Source: Candidula unifasciata (Eukaryota > Mollusca > Gastropoda > Stylommatophora > Geomitridae). Taken from it: 64,000 nt of DNA. Location: the NCBI GenBank assembly GCA_905116865.2, contig CAJHNH020000693.1, forward strand, positions 62,001 through 126,000. Direction: 5' to 3'. The position numbers and the translations under genes are program-made. How positions within the stretch are numbered: position 1 is the first letter of the stretch; each line of letters starts with the position of its first letter. Positions 48,290-58,137 of the stretch are shown here, in pieces. The notes under the pieces were generated by a model. It was not told the origin of the DNA and did no database searches. It saw only the letters and a list, made by a program, of their open reading frames with translations.

Positions 48290-51200
48290 GCTGTTCTTCC
48301 TTGAGAGCTGGTCTAGCCCTATAAGTGAAAGGGGGACCTTAGGTCATACGTCTTTTGATCAGGGAAACCCTTCTACAGTCAAGACCTTTGTGCGTGACTG
48401 AAGAAGCCCAAAACACAATGGATCTAGAGGAGACAGCTTTGATAAAAAAAACCTAAGCCTGGGGTGGAGGAGTCACCGTGGTGTAGCGGCTAGATGCTCA
48501 TCAGGCGGATCAGAAGGTTGTGGGTTTGCCTCCTGCTGTGCCGGACTTTTAAAACAAACGACCTTATCTCCCAGGTGGACCCAGCCTTGAGTGGGTACCA
48601 GGTGCAGTCCTGGGAAGTAAAGGTAGCCGGTGTGATGCTGAGGGAATCACCCAGCCTTGAGTGGGTACCAGGTGCAGTCCTGGGAAGTAAAGGTAGCCGG
48701 TGTGATGCTGAGGGAATCACCCAGCCTTGAGTGGGTACCAGGTGCAGTCCTGGGAAGTAAAGGTAGCCGGTGTGATGCTGAGGGAATCACCCAGCCTTGA
48801 GTGGGTACCAGGTGCAGTCCTGGGAAGTAAAGGTAGCCGGTGTGATGCTGAGGGAATCACCCAGCTTGTGCCGTTTATAACATATAGGTCTAGCCCTATA
48901 TACCCAATACTAAGCCTACGGTTGACCTATATGCCTATTGGCACTGTGGATATATAAGGTCGTGAACGTACAACATCTGGTTAGCGGGTGGGGCTGCGCC
49001 AGATGTATGCACTCTGCAAGGACATCCCATGCCTCTTCCCTAGCAAACAATCAATACTAGGGTGACAATTTACTTCCTGTAGATAGAATATTTTATATGG
49101 ATTTTGTACTTAATAATAAAAAGAATCATCGCCGGAGCTATAGAGTGTGTGCATTGTGCTTGACACCATCTTCAGGTGGCAACAGAGAGAGTGAGAAAAG
49201 GAGAAGACAAGGAAATATTAGAGGTTCTTGACCTGAGCCAATGGAATCATAGTACAGACGTTCAGGTATACAGATAGATACAGATAGAATTTAGTAAATG
49301 TTTACACTGTTGTTGAATCTCTTGGAATATTGGCACTGGCTCAAAGAGTTGGAGGAAATCCCTGGTAAAAGGCTTATCATCTGTGGGGATTACAATGCGC
49401 GGAACAGAGCATGGGGTAGTAGTGGGGAAAATAGGCAAGGTAATGTAGTATGTATAAATGACGGTAGGCCAACTAGAATGGCAATGAGACCTGGTGATGC
49501 AGACACGGCCATTGATTTGGCTTTTGTTACCCAGTCAGCAGTACTGGACACAAAATGGAGTGTCCTAGGCGATCATGGGAGTGACTAAATACTATGCTCA
49601 GTCTTGATTTCTAAAGCTAGCAAGATCAAGGCTGTGTGAACGCGCAAGACTTTAAATTATGAGAGGGAAAGTAACCTTCTTGGACGCCTTCGACAGAAGG
49701 TATGCAGCAGAACCACCACCTCTGCTTTTGTGCAGCCTCTATGGTGGACCCAAGAAGTAGAACAAGCATGGAGAGCAAAGTGAGCAGCAGTGAAGTAATT
49801 ACAGTAGGTGTGAAAAGCACCTCACAGATTACAAGAGGATGTAGAGAAGCTAGAAAGAGTAAGAAAAGAAAAAGTAGAAGATTTCAAAAGCTTTTTTGAA
49901 GAGATTTATAGCCCAAATGATACGGAGCTTAGAAATTCAATAGATAATCTGTCTAAAACTATAAATGATAATTATTTTCAGGATATCATTAGAGTGGAGT
50001 ATATAAAATATGTATTGCGTAAAGCAAAAGACACTGCGCCGGGGCCAGATGGAGTCAGGTATGCCCATATAAAGAGCATGAGTGATGAAGACTTGAGGGA
50101 GATGGCTTTTTACTTAAACCAGAGCATCAGAACAGCTTTAATACCCCAGGACTGAGTACACAGCAACCTGATCCCACTTCAGAAACCAGGCAAAGATCAT
50201 TCCAGACTCAGCGGTTTCAGGATCATCACCCTACAAAATACTTTTGGCAAGGTGCTAGAGAAGATTATTACTGTTAAATTACAAATATTTTTGGAAAGGG
50301 AAGAGCTGCTGCGCAATCCGGCATAGGAAGATACCTGGCCAAATGCAGCTATGTTTTGCTTTTGATGTTTATGAGGGGGTTCCGTTCCACAAGATGGTTG
50401 TGGCAGCACTTGATCTTGAGGATGCATACATTAGAGTCAGATATGCTATTTTGATAACTGCATGCAGGGAGATGGGGCTTTGCTACTGGTTTGTGAACTG
50501 GAGAGCAGCTGTCCTGCATTCATGTATGGTTGACCTTCGCCTGGGTACATGGACCTCAGAACCATGTAATATAGCCCCAGGACTACCCTAGGGTTCTGCA
50601 ATTTCACCAGTGCTCTTTAATATGTATACCCGCAAGATTGCAGAACTTGAAGTACCAGGTGTTGGAAGGACATTGACATTTGCTGAAGATGTTCTTGCAT
50701 GTAGGCAAGGGAGTGATAGGCAATGGATAGCCCATGAGCTACAGACAACTGAAGACAAAATGGCTGACTGGTGTGCAGATATGGGAGCTGTCATCAATTC
50801 AGAAAAGGCAACTGTTTTGTGATGTTCTATAGAAAATAGAATTGTAAGAATTAATGTTCCAAGCCTCACAATTAGTGTCAATAACATCAAAAGAGAAAGC
50901 AAACTGAGGTATCTGGATATCATTTTTTATAGAAGCCTGTCCTTCAGGGATTATGTAGAGGCAGTTGCGGCGAAATGAAAAAAGGACACAATGCTCTCAA
51001 TATTATGACAGCAATGGACATGAAACAAAGAATGTTGTTTACAATGTTCCAGCATGTGATCCTGTCAGTGATAGATTATGGACTTGGAATGCTTTCCATA
51101 TCAAAGAGTCAGCTGATGAAACTTGAACGAATACAGAATGAAGAAATTCGGGTGATTCTGGGATGTACAAGAGATACCCTAATAGTATGTTTGAGATATA

Positions 51201-51945
51201 TACTGGCACTGCCTACTATTGCTGACAGGCTCAAAGTTCTGCAGGCAAAGTCATATCTCAGAGTAGCTGCAGACAAGAGGGACCTCCTGCATGAAGCCCC
51301 GGGTAGAGCTAAGAGTCACAGACTGAAAACATGAAGGTCTTGGATGGCACAAGCAGAAGACACGATTGGACATGTGTGCAGGCTCGATAAATTTCAACGA
51401 GGAGAGGAGTGGGTCAAAGTTTCTGAGGAAGTTTCAGACTTGTGTTCTTATTACTTTGAGTCATGAGTGCAGTCACTGGCCAGCTGCTGCTGCAGAATCA
51501 GAAGTTCAACAAATGATTCATGACAATGCCCGCCCAGATGCCGGTGTGTTGAGAAATGAACAGGTGCATAAACTGGCTGAGTCTGCACTGCTTGGTGGTG
51601 AACTGATGTATAACAAGCTGGATGTTGTCAGGGCTATTTGGGAGCCATTGAACAGTGCGCAGGCACAGATAGATCATTACGGCCAGGGGGAGAATGGCCA
51701 TGCAAGGCGTGACCAGGGGATCTGGCCGGTGCTCAACACTCAGGGGAAGGGCGAGACGGATATACAGTTACTGGTGCCATCGGAACTGGAACTCTTCACT
51801 TGCTGCAAAAGATGAGATGAAGCACTTACGGGAGTGTCCCAAGTGCTGTGATGTCAATTCTTAATTCAACATTCAACAACATCCAGTACAGTTCTTGAAG
51901 TTGGAGGAATAATCTAAAAAAAAAGGAGCTTTTTATTAGGCTGAA
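48290..51945 (+). mobile_element. I-type LINE, nearly full length (EN-RT-RNase H), decayed
   Basis: This is the longest transposon here. A 5' region is shared with the copy at 29.2-30.4 kb, followed by the basic segment FVLNNKKNHRRSYRVCA (from 49095). The endonuclease C-terminal part reads GKRLIICGDYNARNRAWGSS, then DTAIDLAFVT and LGDHGSD, the Gly-Asp-x-Asn and Ser-Asp-His-type motifs. The RT begins KAKDTAPGPDGVRYAHIKSM, then FRIITLQNTFGKVLEKIITV and LTFAEDVLACRQGSDRQ, where the catalytic box reads Ala-Glu-Asp. Post-RT blocks match the copy at 20.7-21.7 kb. The end reads DAGVLRNEQVHKLAESALLG, an RNase H motif of the 'H.g..GNe.aD.lA' type, then LRECPKCCDVNS. The A-rich 3' end is at about 51915-51945. 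Stops near 50155 and 50325 and frameshifts disable it. EN-RT-RNase H order points to the I group. Confidence 0.92.
48470..48960 (+). mobile_element. SINE inserted in LINE 5' region, with body amplified 4 times
   Basis: A tRNA-like head (GTGGTGTAGCGGCTAGATGC as A-box region, GGTTGTGGGTTTGCCTCC as B-box region, then TGCCGGAC) is followed by four tandem copies of a 70 bp body unit. The unit begins CCAGCCTTGAGTGGGTACCA and ends AGGGAATCAC (48581 to about 48861). After the array comes TATAGGTCTAGCCC, also in the fragment at 17.8 kb. The block interrupts the LINE 5' region, which is continuous in the 29.2-30.4 kb copy. Confidence 0.85.
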
Positions 51946-53130
51946 TTTGTTTGTCGGGGCAGCTGTTTGTGTTCAATATTTATACTATTTCCTGATAAGC
52001 TATAATGCGGAAAGTTTGCACACACATGTCTTATGGATGACAATGCAGTGTGGTGAGTGCCTTACTTTAAGTTATCAGACGATCCAGAGAACTACTACTG
52101 CAGTATCCTTCTGCAATATTTGCCATATCACCAAGAAAGTGAATTCATTGTGACCATACTAATGCACAGAAGCATTTATGACTCGAGAGTACCAAATGAG
52201 ACAAATGAATGAGCACATGCAATTATTTAGAAAACATGATCAACAGCTTGAGACTGCATTTAACTAAGTTTTTGCATTTAACTAAGTTTTTGCATTTGAG
52301 ATACTTAATCGTGAACTTTTTCCTCTGACAATGATGATGATGATGATGACAACGTCATACCTGATAGATCTCTGACTGTTGATCAATTTCAGCATGCACA
52401 AAGAGCAATGAATGCAGTACAACATGAGGTATTCAAGTTTGTGACTCAGAATGTTACAGCACAATTATTGACTGGGAGTACAGATAGAATGAGATTACTT
52501 ATAACCTGAACTGCAGAACAGGAAAATGTTTTATGTTACACCTTCTCAAGAGTCAGATAAATTGATGTTTTGGTAAGGTTGTTACAAAGGTGTCTGCATA
52601 ACTGGAGTAGCGGCAAAGTTGATTGGGGTTTCCACATTTCATAGCGCTTTGAGGTTACCAGTTCAAAAAGATGGCATACTTATACGCATGCCTCTACTGA
52701 CTGGAATTTACTTACAACAATTATGGTTACAGTGGAGAGATTTGCTGTTCATTTTCATAGATGAAATATCAATAATACCATTTGATTAATTCAAGACGAC
52801 AGTTGAAGGATTGTGAAGACTTTTTTGGAGGTACTATTATTTGGCAACCTAATGCAATTACCACCAGTCAAAGGACATCAAATATTGCATCAACCTCATC
52901 ACTTAGCACCAGCAACACATTTATAGCAGTTGTTTTCTCTAGAATTTATAGAGAATATGTAACAACAAAGAATGATAACTTTTATTGACATTCTTATGCT
53001 CTCTGGATTAGAGAACTTAGAGCTGAACATTTTGTGAGGGAATAAAATGAGTCAATATAGAGGATGAGGGTGAGTTCTTGATAGAGACAGCTTTACGAAT
53101 TTATCCTACAAATGATAAATTAGGCTGTAT

Positions 53131-53357
53131 AAAATACAAGCTCAAGATCAGTTGGTTGATGCAACATAAAATACAAGCTCAAGATCAGTTGGTTGATGCA
53201 ACATAAAATACAAGCTCAAGATCAGTTGGTTGATGCAACATAAAATACAAGCTCAAGATCAGTTGGTTGATGCAACATAAAATACAAGCTCAAGATCAGT
53301 TGGTTGATGCAACATAAAATACAAGCTCAAGATCTGTTGGTTGATGCAACATAAAAT
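53131..53357. repeat. 37 bp array born from Helitron helicase codons, 6 copies
   Basis: The unit contains AAAATACAAGCTCAAGATCA then GTTGGTTGATGCAACAT. Read once it encodes KIQAQDQLVDAT, a segment of the helicase, with helicase sequence continuing on the right side. Since 37 is not a multiple of 3, each extra copy shifts the frame. Confidence 0.93.
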
Positions 53358-53454
53358 ACTGATAATATTCAGCTACATGATATCATTCCAGCTGATGTTA
53401 ATAAAACTGGAGCTCTCCAAAAGGGAGTTAGAAATGTTTGTTTGAGCCTTCTTC

Positions 53455-54065
53455 TTCTGTCATCAGCCATGCTAAACATTGAGTCCAGTCTGGGTCACAA
53501 ATAGGATTGTGCGTTTAAGGTCGCCACCGGTCCCACATAGCTTCTCTTGCAATGTGGCGCCCTTGGGCCAGATCCACAGTCTTTGCTGGAAGAGGTAAGG
53601 GCAGTACTGTAGTATGTGCCCAAGGGTCTGTCTTTCTGCTCCACAATCACAGGCAGCAGATTCTTTTATGCCTATCCTGTACAGGTGTGCTCGAAGACCA
53701 CAGTGTCCAGTCCAAAGTCTAAAAATTGTTGTTTGTTCTTTCCTGTTGAGTTTGTTTATGCTGTCACTCTCTGGTCTGTAATCTCCATTCTGCCTTCTCC
53801 ACTCCCGCTTGAAAGACTGCTTTAGCGCTGTTCTGGTTTCCTTGTAGCTGTGTGGTGGATGAGGTTGTGGAAGATTACTCCCAGCTTTTGCCAACTCATC
53901 TGCTCTCTCATTTCCTTGAATACCACAGTGGGCTGGTATCCACTGCAAGACCAGTTCTGCTTCCTTGGAGAGTGTTTGAGAGTTTGAGCCAAGATAATGC
54001 TACGATCTAACATTGTAGTTAGCAAAAGACTTGTCAGTGGAGCTTTTGGGTATATAACAGACATC
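53455..54065 (-). mobile_element. LINE RNase H end, nested in the Helitron helicase
   Basis: The minus strand reads LQWIPAHCGIQGNERADELA, the classical RNase H 'H.G..GNE.AD.LA' motif with its His and Asp. It continues KQSFKREWRRQNGDYRPES, TTIFRLWTGHCGLRAHLYRI and SAACDCGAERQTLGHILQYC, a CCHC-like Cys-x-Cys...His...Cys end typical of jockey/I-like elements. It ends at a short GAAGAAGAAG tail near 53450. The open frame (53472-53948, 158 codons) is intact. Helicase sequence continues on both sides, so this is an insertion younger than the Helitron. It supplies the RNase H portion missing from the LINE at 31.6-34.0 kb, though the two need not be the same family. Confidence 0.92.
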
Positions 54066-54450
54066 CTATGGCAACACTTTCGCCATGATTAGATGTATGA
54101 CATGGATTTACTGTCTGTTCGTATAGATTTCAGTGACACCGGATCACACATTATTGAGCCAAAATCAATACAATTTCCAGCTATTTACAGCTATGGTACT
54201 GTCCCATAGTTTTATCATGGGCTAAAACAGTACACAAGATGCAAGCAGCCACTGTAGATTATGTTGTAATCTATCTAGGACACAAACTGTTTGCAGAAGA
54301 TCAAGCATATGTTGCTCTTAGCAGAGTAAAATCTTTGCAAGGGCTTTTAACTGAGGAGCTGGACAACACAAAGCTGACTGGGAAAAAAAACTGTGTAACT
54401 GATGCTTTAGCAGAGATAGAGCGAATGCGAGCACAGTGTCCAAGATAGTA

Positions 54451-55150
54451 TATACACATAGGCACCCTTGGTTCTCAGTCCCCTTCACTTTGTGGTAATT
54501 CAGTGTCTGATCCTATTTTATGGAGGTCTACATAACAAATTATATTATTCTAATCAACCTTTAATCAACACTGTCATTATAAATAAAATATAGCATATGC
54601 ACAGTGGGCACCCCACGCTTTTATTAGTCATGGTATAAAATTGTAGAGGACTGTTGGTAAAGATAATTGGCTGAACTCGTTTATCCAATAAATTATAGGA
54701 TAAGATATACATACAATATAAATTAGATAAAACACGCCATTGGTAATATACTATGTTCAACATACCATAGAATAAATTATTTTATATCTTTTTAGCCCAC
54801 TTGTTAATTGTAAGTAATAAAAAGCTAAAAAGTATAAAAAGTTTATTTTATGTTTTTTTTATTCACTTCATAAACTAAAAAAAAATATATGTATATTTGG
54901 ACTAGTATGTTTACAGGCGGTTTTGGTGAAGAAGCTGTAAAAATGAGTTGGGCGAATTTACATTACACACACTAACTGCAACACAGAAGCACACTTGGTA
55001 CCAGGGAAAGCCTACACTCAATTCAGAGCAAAGAAAGACACCCTCCTTTAAACCAAGCAGACTCCCAATAACCCCGTTTCAATATATCAAAAGTTGTTAT
55101 ATGAATATTGGTCAAATCAGTCCTCCAAGCAATCTCACACTCTGAACAGG
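54451..55150. other. No gene recognised (SARM1 intron)
   Basis: AT-rich sequence without recognised content. Confidence 0.5.
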
Positions 55151-55412
55151 ACAGCATTTCTGCAATTTTCTATTTGAATGTTTTTAGACTGTGACCAAAT
55201 TGATTTGTTCTGTAAAATGTAGATTCAGAAATGTAACTAACTGGTGGTTTCTTATGTGATTATTCGTGCAGTTACTGATCTGTTGTAGCTGCTACTTCGA
55301 TCAACGATGAACCGCCTTTCTAGTGTCAGACATTTTTTCTCTTTAAGCACTTCTGATGACAGCCTTTTGCATGTAATGTGTGTGTGTATGCCACTGGGCT
55401 TCTCAAAGCCCA
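55150..55412 (+). mobile_element. Jockey-like LINE 5' region fragment
   Basis: Aligns by eye with 31780-32045 in the same order: GAATGTTTTTAGACTGTGAC, GTAGATTCA, CTTATGTGATTA, GATGAACCGCCTTTCTAGTG, AGCACTTCTGATG and GTGTGTGTATGC. It ends where the 89 bp array begins. Confidence 0.82.
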
Positions 55413-55419
55413 ACCCCTT

Positions 55420-55822
55420 GTTCCCATCGTGAAGTCTAGTAACAGGACAAAGTAAGGGATTGCTAGGATTAAGCCAAGTATGTTGTGGCTTTGTGCCACA
55501 GGACTGTTACGGTAGCTATGAAGGCTGATAACAGGACAAAGTAGGGGATTGCTAGGATTGGGTGAAGTATGTTGTGGCTTTGTGCTACAGGACTGTTACG
55601 GTAGCCATGAAGGCTGATAACAGGACAAAGTAGGGGATTGCTAGGATTGGGTGAAGTATGTTGTGGCTTTGTGCCACTGGACTGTTATGATAGCCATGAA
55701 GGCTGATAACAGGACAAAGTAGGGGATTGCTAGGATTGGGTGAAGTATGGAGTGGCTTTGTGCCACAGGACTGTTACGGTAGCTATGAAGGCTGATAACA
55801 GGACAAAGTAGGGGATTGCTAG
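55420..55822. repeat. 89 bp array, left block (about 4.5 copies)
   Basis: The unit contains GGCTGATAACAGGACAAAGT, AGGGGATTGCTAGGATTGGG, TGAAGTATGTTGTGGCTTTG and CCACAGGACTGTTACGGTAG. It directly follows a LINE 5' region and is interrupted at 55823 by the LTR-like insertion. Confidence 0.95.
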
Positions 55823-56354
55823 TGTACTAGGGCGGAGAAGCCCTAAGTACCAAGATAAAAATAAAGGAAAATAGTTCGTTAGGTGGGGACTAGAAACAAG
55901 AATATTCTAGTCCAGACACGAGATCTTCTGTGTAAAGTCTAATAAGCCAGGTAACAAATAAACAAACTACGCACACTAGCCACAAGTACTAATCCGAATC
56001 AAAAAGCTGGGACTATCATTATCACATTCACATCTATTTATTTCACTGAACATCATCTAAGATCTTCACAAATAATAATGCATTACAATTCACAACGTGT
56101 TGGAAAATACCCTACAATAGATGGAACCTATCTTTCTGCCTACACACCTCAACCCACGTTGCGTAAAACCATTGAACGCAACAGACAAATCAGAACTACA
56201 TGTTTCTCGTCCTAAAACCAGTGGCCTGAGAGAGCGAACTCAACACTCCCATCTGTTTTATTTATCACTTCCTGACCCCCAAGTTGGCCAGGTTTTTAGC
56301 TCACTTAAATAAGCCTAATTCAATTTATATAACAGTCGTCTAGCGCCTGTTTCA
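55823..56354. mobile_element. Probable solo LTR (532 bp) inserted in the 89 bp array
   Basis: The insert begins TGTACTAGGG and ends CTGTTTCA, the TG...CA ends of long terminal repeats. It is flanked on both sides by CTAG (55819-55822 and 56355-56358), while uninterrupted array units have a single CTAG at this point (GATTGCTAGGATTGGG). It has no coding capacity and contains AATAAA-type motifs near its left end. Orientation is uncertain. A non-autonomous DNA element is less likely because the ends are not inverted repeats. Confidence 0.75.
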
Positions 56355-56760
56355 CTAGGATTGGGTGAAGTATGTTGTGGCTTTGTGCCACAGGACTGTT
56401 ACGGTAGCTATGAAGGCTGATAACAGGACAAAGTAGGGGATTGCTAGGATTGGGTGAAGTATGTTGTGGCTTTGTTACGGTAGCTATGAAGTATAGTAAC
56501 AGGACAAAGTAGGGGATTGTAGGATTAAGCCAAGTATGTTGTGGCTTTGTGCCACAGGACTGTTACGGGCTGATAACAGGACAAAGTAGGGGATTGCTAG
56601 GATTGGGTGAAGTATGTTGTGGCTTTGTGCCACAGGACTGTTATGGTAGCCATGAAGTATAGTAACAGGACAAAGTAGGGGATTGCTAGGATTAAGCCAA
56701 GTATGTTGTGGCTTTGTGCCACAGGACTGTTATGTTACGGTAGCTATGAAGGCCATCCTG
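56355..56760. repeat. 89 bp array, right block (about 4.5 copies)
   Basis: The continuation of the same units after the LTR insertion, with more deletions (for example near 56470 and 56560). Confidence 0.93.
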
Positions 56761-56958
56761 GGCTACCCTGAAATGTCCAGGCCAACTGGGCTCTGGTGAA
56801 GCTGCGACAGGCCTAGCAAGCTGGCAGTGGATTTACCACCACTACAACAAATACAATGAGATATAAATGAACTGTACATACAATCCCTCAGCAACTGTAG
56901 CCATGAACCCATCTTTCTGTTGACAACTGTATAAAGCATATGGCCAACATGTACTTAC

Positions 56959-57080
56959 CTGACATAGTTAAAGTAACATATGCTTCTCATATCCTCTGGT
57001 AAAGTCTCGGGTGAAGGCCACTTGAAGTTGTCCAGCAGTGGAATAATATTACTACCTGCTTCAATGGCTGCTGTGATCTC
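56959..57080 (-). CDS. SARM1: SARM1 TIR exon carrying the catalytic glutamate
   Basis: This 122 bp exon follows an acceptor CAG (57083-57081) and ends at AG before GTAAGT (56958). It joins the upstream exon in phase 0, giving WVHR then EITAAIEAG. The first codon, GAG, is the glutamate aligning with the catalytic Glu of the SARM1 TIR NADase (human Glu642). The exon continues with [21 protein letters not shown] and SICYFNYV, matching the family pattern of hydrophobic strand, Pro-Glu/Asp-Met and aromatic helix. It ends in phase 2; the last two bases (AG) are completed by G in the next exon to make Arg. Because 122 is not a multiple of 3, skipping it would remove the active-site Glu and also shift the frame. 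It is invisible to ORF scans because it is short. The identity rests on the residue pattern, matched splice sites and matched phases on both sides. Confidence 0.93.
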
Positions 57081-57329
57081 CTGAAGAACACATAAGAAAG
57101 AACATAAAAAACATAATGGCTAACACTTCAACTTTTTCAGTTACTGTAGCAAGAAAAACTGCAAGTTTCAAAATAAGGAGCACTACCCCTTCTGAGGTGT
57201 AAGCCTACTAGTTAGTTTCTTTTGATAATAAAGATTGTGTGTGTGTTTCAACCAGTGTTTGGCTTGAGTGTGTTTGTCAGCAGTGTTTTTCTGTCATTAG
57301 CCTGCTGCGTAGCCAATGGAATCAAACCC

Positions 57330-57815
57330 TAGACATCCAGGTTCTTGACAGCTGATAAGACCAGTTGTTTTATATGGCTCTGAAACTTGGAACACACCTG
57401 AAAGAGATGAAGCCTTATTACAATTTTTTGAAAACAGTCTTTAGATGAATCTTTGGACCCATTAAAGATGCAAACAGTGGCGAATGGAGAGTGAGAAGCA
57501 AAAAAGAAAATTCATAATCTGTTTAAATCATCACTGATCACTAACATCTTGAGATGGCTGGGGCATACTGAGAGAATATTAGATGACAGAGAGTTAAAAC
57601 AAGGTAAAATCTGTAAACACAAGGAAACTGGGTGGCCGCAGACCACGAGGCAGAACAAGAAGACAACGGAGAGATAATATCGAGACAGACCTACAAACAC
57701 TTAGTGTCACCAATTGGAAAGAGAAGGCCAACCAGAGAGATGAATAAAGGCGGATGATATCTGCAGCAATGAACCTCAATAGCTTGAAGATAAAGAAAAA
57801 AAAGAAGCTGAAAAA
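57330..57815 (+). mobile_element. LINE 3' coding end running into (AAG)n
   Basis: The plus strand reads IRPVVLYGSETWNTPERDEA then LLQFFENSL. After frame breaks it reads GRRPRGRTRRQRRDNIETDL, QTLSVTNWKEKANQRDE and RMISAAMNLNSLKIKKK. These are the 'YGsE.W', 'GRPR...RW.DN...DL..l.v.nW...A.dR..Wr' and terminal blocks of an RTE-like LINE. The coding end passes directly into the AAG repeat. A sister copy lies at 60855-61545. Confidence 0.88.
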
Positions 57816-58137
57816 AGAAGAAGAAGAAGAAGAAGAAGAAGAAGAAGAAGAAGAAGAAGAAGAAGAAGAAGAAGAAGAAGAAGAAGAAGAAGAAGAAGAA
57901 GAAGAAGAAGAAGAAGAAGAAGAAGAAGAAGAAGAAGAAGAAGAAGAAGAAGAAGAAGAAGAAGAAGAAGAAGAAGAAGAAAAAGAATAAAAAGAAAGAA
58001 GAAGAAGAAGAAAAGGAATAAGAAGAAAGAAGAAGAAGAAGAAGAAGAAGAAGAAGAAGAAGAAGAAGAAGAAGAACGGAGAAGAACGGAGAAGATAAAG
58101 GAAGGAGAAGATAAAGAAGATGATAAAGAAGAAGAAG
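57815..58137. repeat. (AAG)n tract, about 55 pure units then imperfect
   Basis: Pure AAG from about 57815 to 57981, then interrupted AAG (GAAAAAG, GGAGAAG) to 58137. The plus strand is purine-only for about 300 bp. It lies in a SARM1 intron, where the sense transcript would carry CUU/UUC. Lysine/glutamate-rich and serine/leucine-rich frames across it are artefacts. Confidence 0.97.

Larger units (their letters stand above)
51946..54450 (+). mobile_element. Helitron-derived PIF1-like helicase, pseudogene
   Basis: Helitrons encode a Rep-helicase protein; only the helicase side is visible. From about 52070 the plus strand reads LSDDPENYYCSILLQYLPYH, the linker before the helicase in such elements. 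Then come a (GAT)n-encoded acidic run, FQHAQRAMNAVQHEVFKFVT and TGVAAKLIGVSTFHSALRLP. Next are QLWLQWRDLLFIFIDEISII (Walker B-type Asp-Glu) and LKDCEDFFGG. After the interruptions come LHDIIPADVNKTGALQKGV, IDFSDTGSHIIEPKSIQFPA and, at 54239-54448, LFAEDQAYVALSRVKSLQGL, the conserved 'Q.YVALSRv' motif, then RMRAQCPR and a stop. The Walker A segment is not recognisable. A 37 bp array and a minus-strand LINE piece split it, and frameshifts are many. No Rep domain or terminal hairpin was identified. Confidence 0.9.
44771..56958 (-). other. SARM1 last intron, 12.2 kb, filled with transposons and arrays
   Basis: The intron has a canonical GTAAGT donor and a TTTTAG acceptor. It holds, from its 3' end upward: a 25 bp array, a 26 bp array, an I-type LINE with an embedded SINE, a Helitron helicase relic with a nested LINE, a LINE 5' fragment, an 89 bp array and a probable solo LTR. 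I saw no other host exon in it. Most of the large insertions (LINE, Helitron, LINE 5' end) lie antisense to SARM1. Confidence 0.85.

Noticed and set aside
48494..48957. Open frames at 48494-48730 and 48727-48957
   Set aside because: They lie in the SINE head and its four 70 bp units; the repeated peptide simply follows the tandem duplication.
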